A DNA stretch of 64,000 bases from Blastomussa wellsi (GCA_947652115.1 OX393570.1:11068337-11132336); one strand, 5' to 3'; positions 44,671-55,797 are shown, counted from the first letter of the stretch. The notes: generated by a model from the sequence alone, not told the origin. Numbers and translations: made by a program.

Positions 44671-45950
44671 ACTGAGATGCATCTCTTTGTAGAAAGGGGA
44701 ATTTGGTGCCGAATCACGATGGTAAGCAGGTGGCATGCAAAAGCGAACAACCCTCTGGTTTCGGACTACGACCCAAGCAAGCCGAAGAGCTACATAATGT
44801 GTCTTGACACGAACAACCTATACGGCTGGGCAATGAGCAGACTGCTGCCAACAAGGGGATTCAAGTGGAAGTGAGTATTGTCCAAGCAGGAGGAGATAAT
44901 ACAGAAAAAAGAGTTTGTGAAGCGCGGGTGGATCCTGGAAGTAGATTTTTAGTACCCAGCAGAGTTGCACCAGAAGCACAACAGTTATCCCCTAGCGCCG
45001 GAAAAAAGTCAGTGCTAGAAGAGAAAATGTCAAATTACCAAAAGTGACTGATGGCAGAGCTAGATGTGAAGCCTCCAAAGGTCGAAAAGCTGTTGCTTAT
45101 GCTGGAAGACAAAAAGAACCATGTGGTACATTACAGTAACCTGCAGTTTTATATGAAGCAGGGAATGAAGAATCACGAGTGCACAGGGCAATTGAGTTTG
45201 AGCAAGAGTGTTGGATGGAGCCATACATCCGAATGAACACAGAGTTCCGCAAAAAGGCAAAAAACGACTTTGAAAAGAACTTCTATAAGCTGACGAACTC
45301 GGTTTTCGGTGAAACCATGGAGAATCTGAAGAACCGCGTTGATATTCAGATCGTGCGAAGCCATGAGGAAGATAGGATCAGCAAGCTTATCGCAAAGACA
45401 CGAAACATTAACGAGACACGAAACATTAACGAAGGACATGGTCGGAATTGACATGCACACGAGTAAGCTGGCGCTGAACAAGCCGGTGTACGTCGGGATG
45501 ACGATCCTTGGCAAGAGCACGATTCTGATGTACGATGTTTTCTACAACAAGCTAAAAAGGCAATACGGACAAAAGTGCGAGCTTTTGTACAGACACAGAC
45601 AGCTTGCTGCTTGCAATCAAGACAGAGGACGTTAACAAAGACATAGAGGCAAACAAAGATCTGTACGACACTAACGAATACCCATAGAAGCACTTTCTGC
45701 ATTGAGCCGCAAACAAGAAGGTATTGGGCAAGATGAAAGACGAATACAACAGTGTGCCCGAGGTAAAAAATGTACTCGTTTCTGAGGGCGGACGGAAAAA
45801 AGATCAAGAAAGCAAAGGGCGTAAAAAAGTGTGTGATCAAGAAAGAAATAAAGCATGAGCATTTAAAGGAGGCGCTGATCGACACAAAGCAAATGTGGCA
45901 TGGAATGAAGATATTCAGAAGCGAGGGGTATGAAATGTATGGTATGTATG

Positions 45951-46105
45951 TGTTGATAGCGTGGTACTCCCGATATAGTTATTGCTTTAATTGCAAAATG
46001 ACAAAGTCTTAAGTAACAAGCTAGATATGCTAATTTACTGTAAATTGCAAATGCACGTGCAATAAGCTATGTATGCTAATTTGCTGTGAGTTACATGTGC
46101 ACGTG
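45951..46105 (-). repeat. LTR (3') of third Gypsy
   Basis: It matches 53007-53161 with a few substitutions. On the - strand it is preceded by a purine-rich AAAGGAAAGG. Confidence 0.85.
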
Positions 46106-46264
46106 AAAAACCTTTCCTTTCATAAAAAAAGAAAAAAATGAAAGTGAACATAAATAAATAAAATCACGAAACGCACGATACATAGTTACAGTTTTTGCTA
46201 TAGCGTAATCCATGAAATAAATCAAAGAACTTCATGCCTCGATGCCCCACAGCTGTGTGAGTGT

Positions 46265-46462
46265 TCAACTAATGCTCATTACATAATCTTTGAATCTGGA
46301 CGGCAACGTCCGATTCCTAGACGACCTCCGCAGCACGATTTCCGGTGATGCATGATGCTCAGGGTTCATGTACTCGGGCTGCTCCATCTGTTCTGCTCCA
46401 CCGCTGTTTGAACTTGAAGGGTCGTCCACCTGCTCATATGTATCAGATGCTACATCATTGGG
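46265..46462 (-). pseudogene. pol: C-terminal end of third Gypsy pol
   Basis: A frame ending in RRSSRNRTLPSRFKDYV, the basic tail usual at the end of Gypsy pol in animals, preceded by an acidic Ser/Glu/Pro-rich linker. It is separated from integrase (50957 and up) by the Harbinger insertion; the frame upstream of 46463 is transposon TIR. Confidence 0.8.
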
Positions 46463-46869
46463 GACCTTAAGATTGAGGTTTATGACTAAAAACGTCAAAC
46501 CGCAAACGTCAAGGAATCACGTGACCAGGCTCTGAACTCACGTTTGCCGTTATCAACGCGCGTTTTCGACGGCAAGAGGTAGGTCTTCACGTTTGTGATT
46601 TCCCTCGAGTATTCAGTGCTGTTTATTTTCAATTATCTCACGTATTAACGCTTTATATATGTGAAGTAGTTATTTGTCCAGATGTAGAGAAGAAATTTAA
46701 GTCAAAAGAGCCCATGTTAAGCGTTTTGTCTTGTCTCGAAAACAGTCATTTGCATAGGTAGCAAATCCAATATGGCGGCAATAAATACCGAACATGTGGT
46801 TTTGCCCCTTGATGGTCTTTAAGTGCTTAAAATCACTTTTTTCTCTAGCAGTTAGACGCAAGTTGCACC

Positions 46870-48887
46870 ATGGCGTTTAGGTGGCCAAGCGTTAAAGATG
46901 ACATTTCTCTCGCAATCGAAGTTGCAAGAGAAAGGCCTGTAAAGCCCAGCGAGTGGGACAAGATTGCAGAGTCTCTAAGTAAACTGTTCTCGAATGATGA
47001 GAAAAAGGTGTCTATAAAGGGAAGAGGATGCCGCGAAAGGATGGACAGGATACTAACAAAGTATAAGGAAGAGGATACCAAATCTCTGAAGAGGTAGGAA
47101 TTGTTTATAAATTCAAAATAGTCATTGAAAACACTGTTAAAATCTGACAACTGTGGTGTCAGAGTGGATTTATGCCTTAGTGGATGCTAAGTTGCAACCG
47201 TTTTATTTGTTGGAACAACTGGAACACCCTGTCGCTTGTCATTTGCATATAAAAATAAAATGGAAAAGAATCTTAAAAACAACTTATTGCTTTTATGATA
47301 AATAACAAGGCCTTACCGTGATAAATCATTTTTGGGAAAAATTTGCTAGTCAGAAACTTTCGTGCTGGCTGTGTTTCTTCAGCCTCTTTTGTATCCAGGT
47401 TCTCTACTATCATTGTTTTGGCAGTACTGAAATAGTTTAAAAGCATGCCTTCAGATGGTCATTCAAGTGGCATACCAAATGCTGATTTAGCTGATGTGAA
47501 CAGAGTAGTTCAAAAAATAATGTCATTTACTAAATTTCATAATAAAATAATAATGTTACACAGCACAAATAAGAACACTGTAAGAGGGATTTTGAAACCA
47601 GGAATTTTCCTTTATCTACTTTTTATTCAGATGTTACATAAATATCTGACAGGTCAGGAAGCGAGGAAGAGTTCAGCGAATTAGAGCAGTTATGTGAGGA
47701 TATAGTTACTTACAGGAGGGATTGTGCAGAGATGAAAGAAAAAGAGAAGGAAGTAAAGAAGAAAAAAGAGGAAAATGATAGAAAAAGGGCAGAGGAAATG
47801 AGACAGGCTGCTATGGGGAGATTAGCAAGTACATAAGTCTACTATTGCTATAACCAGGATATGGTGGGGTGGGATATATACATTCATTTGGTATAGGGGA
47901 ATCATTTATGACTGGTTTTGTTTATACCTTTTTGGTTACTCATAAGTAACTGAAGTGGACTCTTTCTTCAGAAAGTAATCTCTCATGTGGTGAACCCCAA
48001 GGCTCAGTGCTGGGTCCCCTGTTATTACATCAGTGATCTCTTCAAGTAAGCTAATGTAATGCATAATCACGGACGAAAATAAACTTGATGTATAATTTTT
48101 CCTTTAATTTGTTTCTGTGGTAATTGTTTCTGTAGTAATTAGTTAAATAAAGAATTATAGCTTAGATGTAAGTCTTTTCAACATCAACTTACTTTTGTGT
48201 GCCTTAAACAGTGTTTCCAGTTGATTAATGAATGACGTGCATTTTATGTCCTCTTACTAGTTAGAAACATGTTATTTTACTTGTGTAGAACGCAAGCATG
48301 GGAGTAGCAGTGAGGAGGATGAGGATTCAACGGATGAAGAATCAGCCAGCACTGCCAGCAGGAGCAGTAAAAAAGGTGTGCAATTTCGAGATTGTGTTGC
48401 AAAAAATAAATAACTAAATAAATAAATAAATAAACAAACAAGTGACAATCTTAAGTGATTGAAGAATACAATGCATTTTTTAAGGAATAAATGAAAGCTT
48501 TTAGTTGTTTACTTTCAAGCACATTCAAGGTGCTACAGAGATAGCTAGCTCATATTTTTTTTTCAAGGGGCCAGTACCTGACAAGTTTTACAGTATACTG
48601 TTCTTTAAAACCATGCAGTGTTTTTGTTATTCAGTAAAATTGTTTTAATTTATAGATTCTAATGGGAAAGCTTCAAGAGAGGGACAAAACTTTCTGCTAT
48701 TCAAATGCTCGAGAAAAAGTATGAAAGGAAATCAGACCTGAAGGAAAGGGAGCTCAAGCTTAAAGCGGAAGAGCTTGAACTCCAGAGGAGGAAGTTCGAT
48801 GCTGAAGCTGACGAAAGAAAGGAGAAACTCAAACTAGAAATGGAAGAGAGAAGAATGTTTTTAAACTTCTTGAAGGATAGGTTTTAA
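46870..48887 (+). CDS. Harbinger Myb/SANT-like protein, four exons
   Basis: Exons inferred from GT/AG borders and matching phases: 46870-47093, 47653-47828, 48289-48375, 48656-48887. Exon 1 codes a Myb/SANT or MADF-like helix-turn-helix domain (RWPSVKDDISLAIEVARERP, then KGRGCRERMDRILTKY). Exon 2 is Glu/Lys-rich coiled coil, exon 3 is acidic Ser/Glu-rich, and exon 4 is a long charged coiled coil ending FLNFLKDRF and TAA. In Harbinger elements this partner carries the transposase into the nucleus and to the DNA ends. The phases fit through exon 3; in exon 4 the frame slips by one base at about 48672-48680, before the coiled coil. So the copy is either slightly damaged or misread there. Confidence 0.8.
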
Positions 48888-49313
48888 TTCAGTGGTTATC
48901 AGCTGTTACTGTTGTTGTATTTGTAATACCAGGGCCAGGTTGTTGAAGGTCTTTGCAAAAAGTTTTTTTGTCTTCCAGTTTCAATTCAACTTTCTTTACA
49001 ATCAGTTTCCAAGATTTGCTTTTTCAAACATGAGGTAAATTTTTAATTCCTTGTTAGCATTGGTTATCTTGCAAATAACCTAGCCCAGTTAGATTTTGTA
49101 GCCAGTCCACTGGAGGCCTTTGGAACAGAGGAGTATACTCAAACACTTTCACCCTCCAGTGACACACGAGAGAACAGACCAATTAAAGGCTGTTAACTGT
49201 AATACTTTTACTGTTTTTATTTCATTCTCTGTATTTGAGATATACATTTGGTTGTATATTAAAGTTTTATAAAAGGTAAGTGTTTTCATACAACTCTTTG
49301 GCTTTGACTGTTT

Positions 49314-50804
49314 CTAGGTGTTGGACAAGTAAGTTTCAAGGGTGGGAGGCTCTAAATCAAAATAAGTTCCTGTGACAGACCCATAAAGACATGTATGGCA
49401 GTTGGTCAAAAGGGCACCAACTAAGTAATACTTTGCAACTGGTTGAAGAAGTACTTTGAGATTCTTGTGGAAATCTAAGTATCCAAAATACTGGATAATC
49501 TTACCAAAACCCCACTCAACAGATATGCGCACTTTACTCATTGCACTATTGAAATCTTGTTGTTGATCTGTAAGATTGGCTCCCCTAAAGGGGGGGGATG
49601 ATGTTTCTAGCTATCCCATAAGCAGGATCACCATATATTACATAGGGATCACCATTTGGATTTACAAGTCTTGCAAGCTTTGGCGTTAAATTACTCTCGT
49701 TTAACATAAATGCATCATGTCGCCTTCCCTCGATGGGCCCAAACATATGTGCAATCATACCATTTGGAGCCACCACAGACTAGGAAAAAATAAAAAACAA
49801 ACAAGCAAACAAATAAGTAGGAGGAACACATGCCCTCATTTAATTTAATTGTTTTTATTTCATATCCAGAATCAATAGCTATATAGTAGAGCAATCAGGA
49901 ATAAAAATAAAGTCCATAGAATGTTTAAAAAAAGGCTGGTAAGTACCACCTTAAAAGCACTGAAGAAATTTACAGGTTGACAACAAATACCAGTAGTAAA
50001 TAAACATACTTGGAATTTAATACAATGCACTCTCTTGTGCCCACTAAACATAATTCGTTGGTTCCTAACTGGTCTGGCAATAGGACGGGCTGTACCATCA
50101 ATAAAGCCCCAGCACTGGTCAAGTGGAGCCCCCTTCCTGTGTATTGCATCGGCAAACAGTCCAGGGTCCAGCCATACTAAATTCAGGGAGTCAAGGAGCT
50201 GATTGAACCGTGTGTACAGATCATCTGTTATCTAACACAAGGCAAAGGAAATTAAGAAATTGTTCCAGACTCTCAAGAAAGAAAAGAAAGAAGCATATAA
50301 ATAAAAAAAAAGGTATGTGTAAACAATCAAAAACAAAAAATACTAAAAGCCTTTTTTCAAATTGAGTATGACTGTACACTGAATAAGAAAACATTATCAA
50401 GAATAAAAAATCTTGATTGCCCCAGAAAGGCAATGTTTAATGGCAATGGCCAGAATCCATGGTAATTGGCAACTAGAAGGCCTTTTTATAATTGACTTGA
50501 TTAATTTTTAATACCATATTAAAGACCATGCTCAGCTCTGGTTCTGATCTGCCAAAGATGGGTACAAGATTGCACCATCGATTTGGATAACTGAGCCTGC
50601 GAAGCAGGATCAGTAGAGCCTCCATCCCTGAATACATAGAACCTTGATGTGTGATGTAAAACTGAGGTATTTCCAGAGCACCAAGCAGACGAGGAATATC
50701 CTGTTTATGAAACCTGAAAGAGTATCCTTAGTGGTTATGAGTCGAATGAAGACGATTTGGATCAACAACAGCTATCTGAATACTTACCTCCGTGCAGCCG
50801 CCAT
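49314..50804 (-). pseudogene. Harbinger DDE transposase, four exons, one frameshift
   Basis: Exons inferred on the - strand: 50788-50804 (ATGGCGGCTGC...), 50515-50713, 50010-50231, 49314-49779. Borders are GT/AG and phases agree (216, 222 and about 463 bp). The protein of about 300 residues is the DDE_Tnp_4 type: FGRSEPELSMVFN helix, CWGFIDGT (first Asp), HMFGPIEGRRHDAFML, YVIYGDPAYG (second Asp), VEWGFG (Glu). It cuts and rejoins DNA at the TIRs. A run of eight C at about 49591-49598 shifts the frame just before the last third, which continues at 49541 in another frame. Otherwise it appears complete, so it could have been active recently. Confidence 0.85.
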
Positions 50805-50956
50805 CTTGTTTCCCTACGAGTATCCCATGATGACTAGGTAAAAAGTCAACCTCAATCTTAAGCCCAAACTATGCGCAAACGGCGAACTTCAAACTATAAA
50901 CCGCTGGCCGACGTTTGCGGTTTGCGGTTAAAGGGGAAACCCTCAATCTTAAGGTC

Positions 50957-52136
50957 TCTAATATCGATTGATACCGGTTCACTATAGCCGTGCACTGGGT
51001 CGGTGGATGCTTTGCTAATTTGTGCGTGATTCCGACGAACAAGCCCCAATGGAGTACTTACAGTGCATGATCTTGGCGCAGGCTTGTTAACCACCTCACC
51101 ATGTATCCAGGGTTTGCTTTGGTTCCTCGGGCTTGGTTTCACGAAGACTCTTTCGCCTATTGTAAATTCACTGAGCTGCTTTGATGCTCGTTTGTCATGG
51201 TGGGCCTTGGCCTTTTGTTTCCTTTCCGCAATGTTCTGGGTCACTACACTCGGCACTGCTAGTTGCGGTTGGAGTTTGCTTGTAGCCATGGGAATCAGAT
51301 CCCGGAGTCTTCTAGACATCAATCTCCGTGCAGGGGAATAAACGTGACCCTGCTGAGGTGTCTTGCGATATGCCAGCAAAGCAATATAGGGGTCCTCTGC
51401 CTGTGATTTCTTTAAAATGTTCTTTGCAATTTTTACTGCGGGCTCTGCTTCCCCATTGCCACGGCTGTGATAATGTGAAGACTTAACCAAGGCAAATCCA
51501 TAGTCGCACGCAAACCGTGAGAAATCATGGCAGCCGAACTGTGGGCTGTTATCTCTGATGCAAGTGTCGGGTATTCCATGGCGAGCGAAGTTTTTTTTCA
51601 TAGCTCTGATGACAGTGTTCACTGTAGTGATCTACCATCACGAGGTATTGCTTTCCATCCAGTGTGAACAGGTCGACATTTATCTTTGACCAGGGACGTG
51701 AGGGTATCATGTGTGAGAGCATGGGCTCTGTTGGCCGCTCGGTCTGGTACTGGCTGCAAATTCCACACGACAAGCAGGTTTCTCTGATGTCCGACTGCAT
51801 TCCAGGCCAGAAAAGGCATTCCCGCGCTGTCCTTATGCTGCTGTCATAGCCTTGATGGGCTTTGTGTATCTTGTGAAGCATCTCCGCTCTCAGTGAGGAG
51901 GGTACTATGACTTGATCCAGTTTGAAGAGAACACCGTTGTTGGCTGTGATCTCCTCTCTGTAACTCCAGAATCCCCTAATTTCCTCTGGTACCGATTTTC
52001 TTTCATCAGGCCAGCCGGTCATTGTTACTGAGTTTAGGATGGACAGGACAGGGTCCTTGCTTGTTTCGGTTCGAATTCTTTCCAACATGTCAGCTGTTAC
52101 GTTACTGGGTTTCAGATCCATTTCCACCAATTCCAT
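50957..52136 (-). pseudogene. pol: Third Gypsy integrase, frameshifted
   Basis: 51549-52136 carries the zinc-binding part (KIHKAHQGYDSSIRTARE, then C-x2-C) and the first core strand (VDLFTLDGKQYLVMVDHYS). 50957-51622 carries the rest: RDNSPQFG with the second Asp and SRGNGEAE with the Glu, then the C-terminal domain. The frames change near 51600. The end of this frame reads into the Harbinger TIR. Confidence 0.88.
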
Positions 52137-52190
52137 ACGAAAAACATCTGATTGTTGTGATTCAAATGAGTCCTTGAACGCCGCACGTGA

Positions 52191-53006
52191 TTACGTGTCT
52201 ACTACATGCAGTTCCTTCCCCTTTTTGTAAGTTACATTAAATTGGTAGTCCAGGAGTTTAAGCATCATTCGCTGCAATCTGCATGGCGCCTTGCTGATGA
52301 GCTTTTTGAAGATCGACTCGAGTGGCTGATGGTATGTATGCACTGTAATGTGCTGCTTTCCGTACAGATATTGGTGCCATTTGTTCATGCATGTAACGAT
52401 TGCGAGACATTCCTTTTTGATCTGCGCGTACTGTTTTCAGTGTTGCTCAAGGTGTGCGAGGTAAAGCATACAGGCTAATCCTGCTGTAGGAGAACTCCAC
52501 CAATAGCGTATTCCAAAGCATCTACTTGCAGTGTAATTCGAAGGGAGGGATCATAATAGCGAAGTGCAGTCACTTTCGAGATTAACTCTTTTGCTGCGTG
52601 GAACGCGCTCTCGTGCGTGTTGGACCATACAAATGCTGCATCTTGCTTGGTTAACTCTCGGAGAGGTAAAACACTTGCGGAGAGATTTGGACAGAATTTA
52701 CTGAGATACTGACACATGCCTAGGAAGCGTTGTACACCAGCTTTGTCTTCAATCCGTGGCATTTCCGTGATGGCTGATATCTTGGCCGGGTCAGGTTCTA
52801 GGCCCTTGTCAGTCAGTGTATGCCCCATAAAAGTGACAGACGCTGCCATGAATTGCAACTTCTTCGCAGAGAGATGTAAGTCGTAGTCACTGCATTTGTC
52901 TAATGGGCTACCAGGTTTCTGTCGTGGTCCACATTAGCATCTTTTATGGTGTCACCACACCCAAATATGCAAATATTGTCCGCAATGTTGGTGACTCCAG
53001 CCACCA
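52191..53006 (-). pseudogene. pol: Third Gypsy RT end and RNase H, damaged
   Basis: From the LTR inward: an RT palm remnant with IADNI in place of the catalytic box (one Asp changed to Asn), the thumb (FMAASVTFMGHTLTDKGL), PRIEDKAGVQRFLGM, the connection domain, then RNase H with HTYHQPL, where the position usually held by the catalytic Asp is Tyr. There are frame breaks near 52870 and 52475. RT sequence upstream of the palm is absent. Confidence 0.85.
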
Positions 53007-53161
53007 TGTTGATAGCGTGGTACTCTCGATATAGTTATTGCTTTAATTGCAAAATGACAAAGTCTTAAGTAACAAGCTAGATATGCTAATTTACTGTACA
53101 TTGCAAATGCACGTGCAATAAGCTACGTATGCTAATTTGCTGTGAGTTACACGTGCACATG
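53007..53161 (-). repeat. LTR (5') of third Gypsy
   Basis: Same length (155 bp) and sequence as 45951-46105 apart from a few substitutions. It abuts RT sequence at 53006, showing an internal deletion of gag and protease. Confidence 0.85.
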
Positions 53162-53170
53162 CAATACATG

Positions 53171-53306
53171 TGCACAAGATCTCGCTTTCACCATTTGACT
53201 TGAAATGCTGGATTACGGAATCCACACAAACGCTTACAGGTACAACCCACCGAGAGAGTTTACAGACGAAGAGCTTGAAGAGATCATCGCTCACTTTGGC
53301 CTGTAA
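53171..53306 (+). pseudogene. C-terminal end of the Polinton DNA polymerase
   Basis: HKISLSPFDLKCWITE followed, one base out of frame, by HTNAYRYNPPREF...AHFGL and TAA at 53304-53306. It continues the + strand polymerase gene whose preceding part stops at 45950 (MKIFRSEGYEM). The Gypsy inserted in the last few dozen codons. Confidence 0.75.
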
Positions 53307-53543
53307 GAAGGTGAGTCACCTTTCGAGGGTTAAGATTGTGCAAATAGACGAAAACAGAAGGGTCAACAAAAACGTTCTTGTTTTTTAGCTGGGCTGGTTT
53401 TTTTCCAAATAACCCAATTGTCATTAGTCATGGCTGAAGAGCGGATCTTCGAGACATCAACCTTTCTGAAAATTTTAGTACTCTGAAAAGTGAGACCACT
53501 ACGTCCACGTCCCATTAAAGCAGCTTTATTTTTCTAAAGCAAG
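53307..53543. other. Spacer between convergent Polinton genes
   Basis: No coding sequence recognised between the end of the polymerase (+) and the end of the integrase (-). Confidence 0.5.
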
Positions 53544-54129
53544 TTAGTTTGCGTTTTTTGGTGGCAGCACTGGGTTTGGAGGAATAACCAGGAGCTCTTC
53601 ACGCACAAAGCCGCACTTGGGGCCATCGTGCAAGTAAAACAGTACAGGCTGGTTTGGTTTGCTAACAGATCTTTCAATGTTAAAAACTTTCAATGACCAA
53701 TTTGGATCTGTGGCTCTTTTACACCACCTTCTAACTCGCTTGGTTGGCAGAGATAGCGAACATTAGCGAGTGATGGAAGCTATTTTCCTTGTCACCAACA
53801 GGTCTTGTGTATTTTGTCGATGGCTTTGAAGCAACAGTCTTTTGTTGCATAGCAACAGCCCGTTTCTTGCCGATAAGGCTTGCTACCTCGTTGTTAAGAG
53901 CTGCAACAACCTCAGGAAGCCTTTTAACCCAAGCAGCATTTGTGGACACGTCAAACTTGGGACGAGGTACGTGTAATGGCTCTGGAATGAATATTTGCCA
54001 AAGTGCCGGCTTGAATAGCCACTTTTTGCAACCTCTTCGGGGACACCAGCAGCAGCAGCCAGTCAGCCGTGGCTGTAGTGTGCCTTTGGGAGTTTGGATT
54101 CCAAATATTTTAAGGCAATGAAAGTTCAA
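53544..54129 (-). pseudogene. Polinton integrase with catalytic core deleted
   Basis: A retroviral-type integrase of a Polinton. It has an N-terminal piece (KPALWQIF, then HVPRPKFDV) directly followed by the C-terminal part (AWVKRLPEVVAALNNEV, SKPSTKYTRPVG and, after a frame slip at about 53740, SLKVFNIERS...GFVREELLVIPPNP, stop at 53544). The DDE core that should lie between these blocks is absent, so an internal deletion is inferred. It is convergent with the polymerase gene. The assignment relies on recalled similarity of the flanking blocks to Polinton integrases and not on catalytic motifs. Confidence 0.6.
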
Positions 54130-54218
54130 AGAGACAAAACTCCCCGGGGTTTGGGGCAGAGCCCCTAAAGGAAATGAAAGGCAGCTGTACCCAAAGCAGC
54201 AGCCCCCGCGCCACTTTT

Positions 54219-54562
54219 CTACTGCTTGCTGGTGAGGTAAAAATTGGAGAACCTGGGCTCTTTCGGAGGCTCCATTTGTTCTTCAGGGTGCGCCTGGTTG
54301 CAGAGTTTGAAGGCGAAGTCTGTGTTGGTGAAGTTCTGCTTGGCCTCCTCCTTTATTTGCACATCTGTCGAAATCCATTCAAGGAGCTTGGTGCAGTCTC
54401 GCATGTACTTGGCGCAGGCCGCCTGGTACGCCTTGCGCACTTTGTCATTTCTGACCTTTTCTCCAAGAGCAGCTTTGTCACTTCTGCCAAGTGCACTCAC
54501 AAGGAAGTTGCCACCGTCGCATTCAGCACGGCGGTGCCAACCATAATCGCAATGCCTGACAT
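54219..54562 (-). pseudogene. Polinton small protein, unassigned (with N-terminal hydrophobic stretch)
   Basis: The ATG at 54562 opens a short hydrophobic stretch (MSGIAIMVGTAVLNAT). After a one-base frame slip at about 54505 the main frame gives about 93 residues: AALGEKVRNDKVRKAYQAAC, DCTKLLEWISTDVQIK, NFTNTDFAFKL and a Pro-rich end. No known domain. Its place between integrase and RING gene, on the same strand, suggests a Polinton virion or accessory protein. Confidence 0.55.
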
Positions 54563-54566
54563 TGTG

Positions 54567-54734
54567 CTATATATCATAGTTCTTATTTTCAAATTGTGAG
54601 AAACCATGGGGCTGCGGGGTGTTACCCACTGGGGCGTCCCCAATAGACGCAGTCTGGGAGAATTTTTCATTCATGAGGTACTACTTGAGAAAGATGCTGC
54701 CGGCCATGGTGGCAGAAAACTTCACGTAGTTCAT
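54567..54734 (-). pseudogene. Polinton small membrane-like protein, one stop
   Basis: A 56-codon frame beginning MNYVKFSATMAGSIFLK with an in-frame TAG after residue 17, then a polar C-terminal part (PVGNTPQPHGFSQF). It ends five bases before the start of the gene at 54219-54562, as in compact viral gene blocks. Too short for confident assignment; support is the position and spacing. Confidence 0.4.
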
Positions 54735-54801
54735 AACGTTGGCACTGTTCAAAGTTTTCTTTAAACACCTTTCTTCCTATCTAGCCCATGCCAGCTTCAA
54801 A

Positions 54802-55195
54802 TCAAGTAAGACTTGCGGCGTCAAGGACTGTTTTCACGAACTTGTTGATTTTATATTCGCGGAATTTTTTTTCTTCAATTCGCAAAATCAGCCGCCCAAT
54901 TTTGAAGCAACAAACAGGGCAGCTTTTTCTGCCGTGGTTGTAAATCCATTTGAAAAGCCCTGAACATTTATTATCTACTGGAGTCCAGTGAAAGATGTGG
55001 CCGCAATCAAGCTTGATGCTGTACTCTTTGCAGACTACATCTTCTTGGCATGAAAAGCACATGTCACTTACTTTGGCTGACTTCCGCCCTTGTCGTCAAA
55101 TCGTTTTCATTCTTGTTCTCGTCTTCTACTTCATGGTCGTTGGCTTCACCAAACAAAAGTCTGTACGCTTCTTCTTTCAGGAATCTTGTTGAAAT
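54802..55195 (-). pseudogene. RING-finger protein in the Polinton block
   Basis: The frame 54802-55062 holds a RING-like zinc finger: C-F-S-C, LDCGHIFH, and CPVC spaced as in a C3HC4-type domain, then a basic helix (EEKKFREYKINKFVKT). An acidic N-terminal part (GEANDHEVEDENKNEND, about 55070-55190) reads in another frame, joined by a slip near 55068. RING proteins of this type usually act as ubiquitin ligases; in this context a role against host factors is a guess. Confidence 0.65.
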
Positions 55196-55367
55196 GATAA
55201 TAATTGAAGTTGTAGCTACTACTAGAGCTACTTGTGGAAATTGTCGTCGTTAAAAATTTGGCACCAATAATTTTGTCCAAGAAAGGCATTGCTCAGCTGC
55301 GATATACAATAATGCAAATATTCAAATTATCTTTGCCACCTCGGGTCCAATCCATCTGACGAATGCC

Positions 55368-55797
55368 TCATTTAGGCTGTGGCGTGGGTTCCGCTGCAGG
55401 TTCTGGTGCAGCTGGTTCCTTTTTGAAGAAGGTTTTTATGTCTTCGTGTTTGACATAAGTTGTAACAAGCGTAGAGAAATACCAATGAAAGAGATCCATT
55501 GGGTTGTACTGAGACCATTTAAAGCTTTGGAATCAGCTGAAGCAGGCGCTGGTGATGACCCTGAAACCGTCTCAGATGCAGGAGCAGATTCGTTTTCCTT
55601 TGCTTGCTGCTTTGCAAGCAAAGGAAAACTTTCTGGGCTTCACAGGCCAGTCTTGTTTTCTCAAATGTAAGTTTGCCAGCAGCAACATGCTTTGGATTTT
55701 TAGCTGGCTTTGTTGCAGGAGTTGGTGAAGTTACTTGGCTTACCTGTGGTTCAGAAGTGGCTTGCACTGCCGGCTGTTGTTGTTGTTCGTCAGCCAT
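55368..55797 (-). pseudogene. Polinton small protein with Ala/Glu-rich helix and C-terminal TM, frameshifted
   Basis: The ATG at 55797 starts MADEQQQQ, a Thr/Pro/Ser-rich region, then KNPKHVAAGKLTFEKTRLA. The frame slips at about 55615 into AKQQAKENESAPASETVS, followed by LSTTQWISFIGISL, a likely membrane segment. It slips again near 55470 into a charged, Pro-rich end (TGA at 55368-55370). The function is not known to me. I recall similar proteins from cnidarian Polinton-like loci. Confidence 0.5.

Larger units (their letters stand above)
42181..45950 (+). pseudogene. Polinton/Maverick family B DNA polymerase, broken (5' and middle parts)
   Basis: Protein-primed DNA polymerase of the DNA_pol_B_2 type, which replicates the element. 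Seen in order over several frames: a Cys/His segment with DHCHITG and YRGAAHNACNLKL (42380-42460); exonuclease motif FHNLWGYDANHL (about 42490); FIDSLNFLQASL (about 42620); a thumb-side region with YVKTDVALLADLFENF (about 43250-43300); polymerase motif A DTNNLYGWAM (about 44806-44838); motif B KLTNSVFGETMENL (45287-45330); motif C TDTDSLLL (45591-45615). The frame slips at motif C and at several other points, and two LINE insertions (42690-43088, 43425-44670) interrupt it. The end of the gene is at 53171-53306, beyond a Gypsy insertion. Confidence 0.88.
46463..50956. mobile_element. PIF/Harbinger DNA transposon, nearly intact
   Basis: Terminal inverted repeats GACCTTAA-GATTGAGG at 46463-46478 and 50941-50956, with subterminal CGCAAACGTC repeats near both ends. 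It carries the two genes typical of the superfamily: a Myb/SANT-like DNA-binding protein (+ strand, 46870-48887) and a DDE transposase (- strand, 49314-50804), arranged convergently. No clear 3-bp TWA duplication was seen at the borders, so the exact ends may be off by a few bases. Confidence 0.85.
45951..53161 (-). mobile_element. Third Gypsy element, 5'-deleted, split by a Harbinger transposon
   Basis: Direct repeats of 155 bp at 45951-46105 and 53007-53161 (TGTTGATAGCGTGGTACTC...) are its LTRs. Between them, on the - strand, are the end of RT, RNase H and integrase (50957-53006) and the pol C-terminus (46265-46462). gag, protease and most of RT are missing: the 5' LTR abuts the RT palm directly. 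The element sits in the last part of the Polinton polymerase gene. Target duplication not resolved. Confidence 0.85.
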
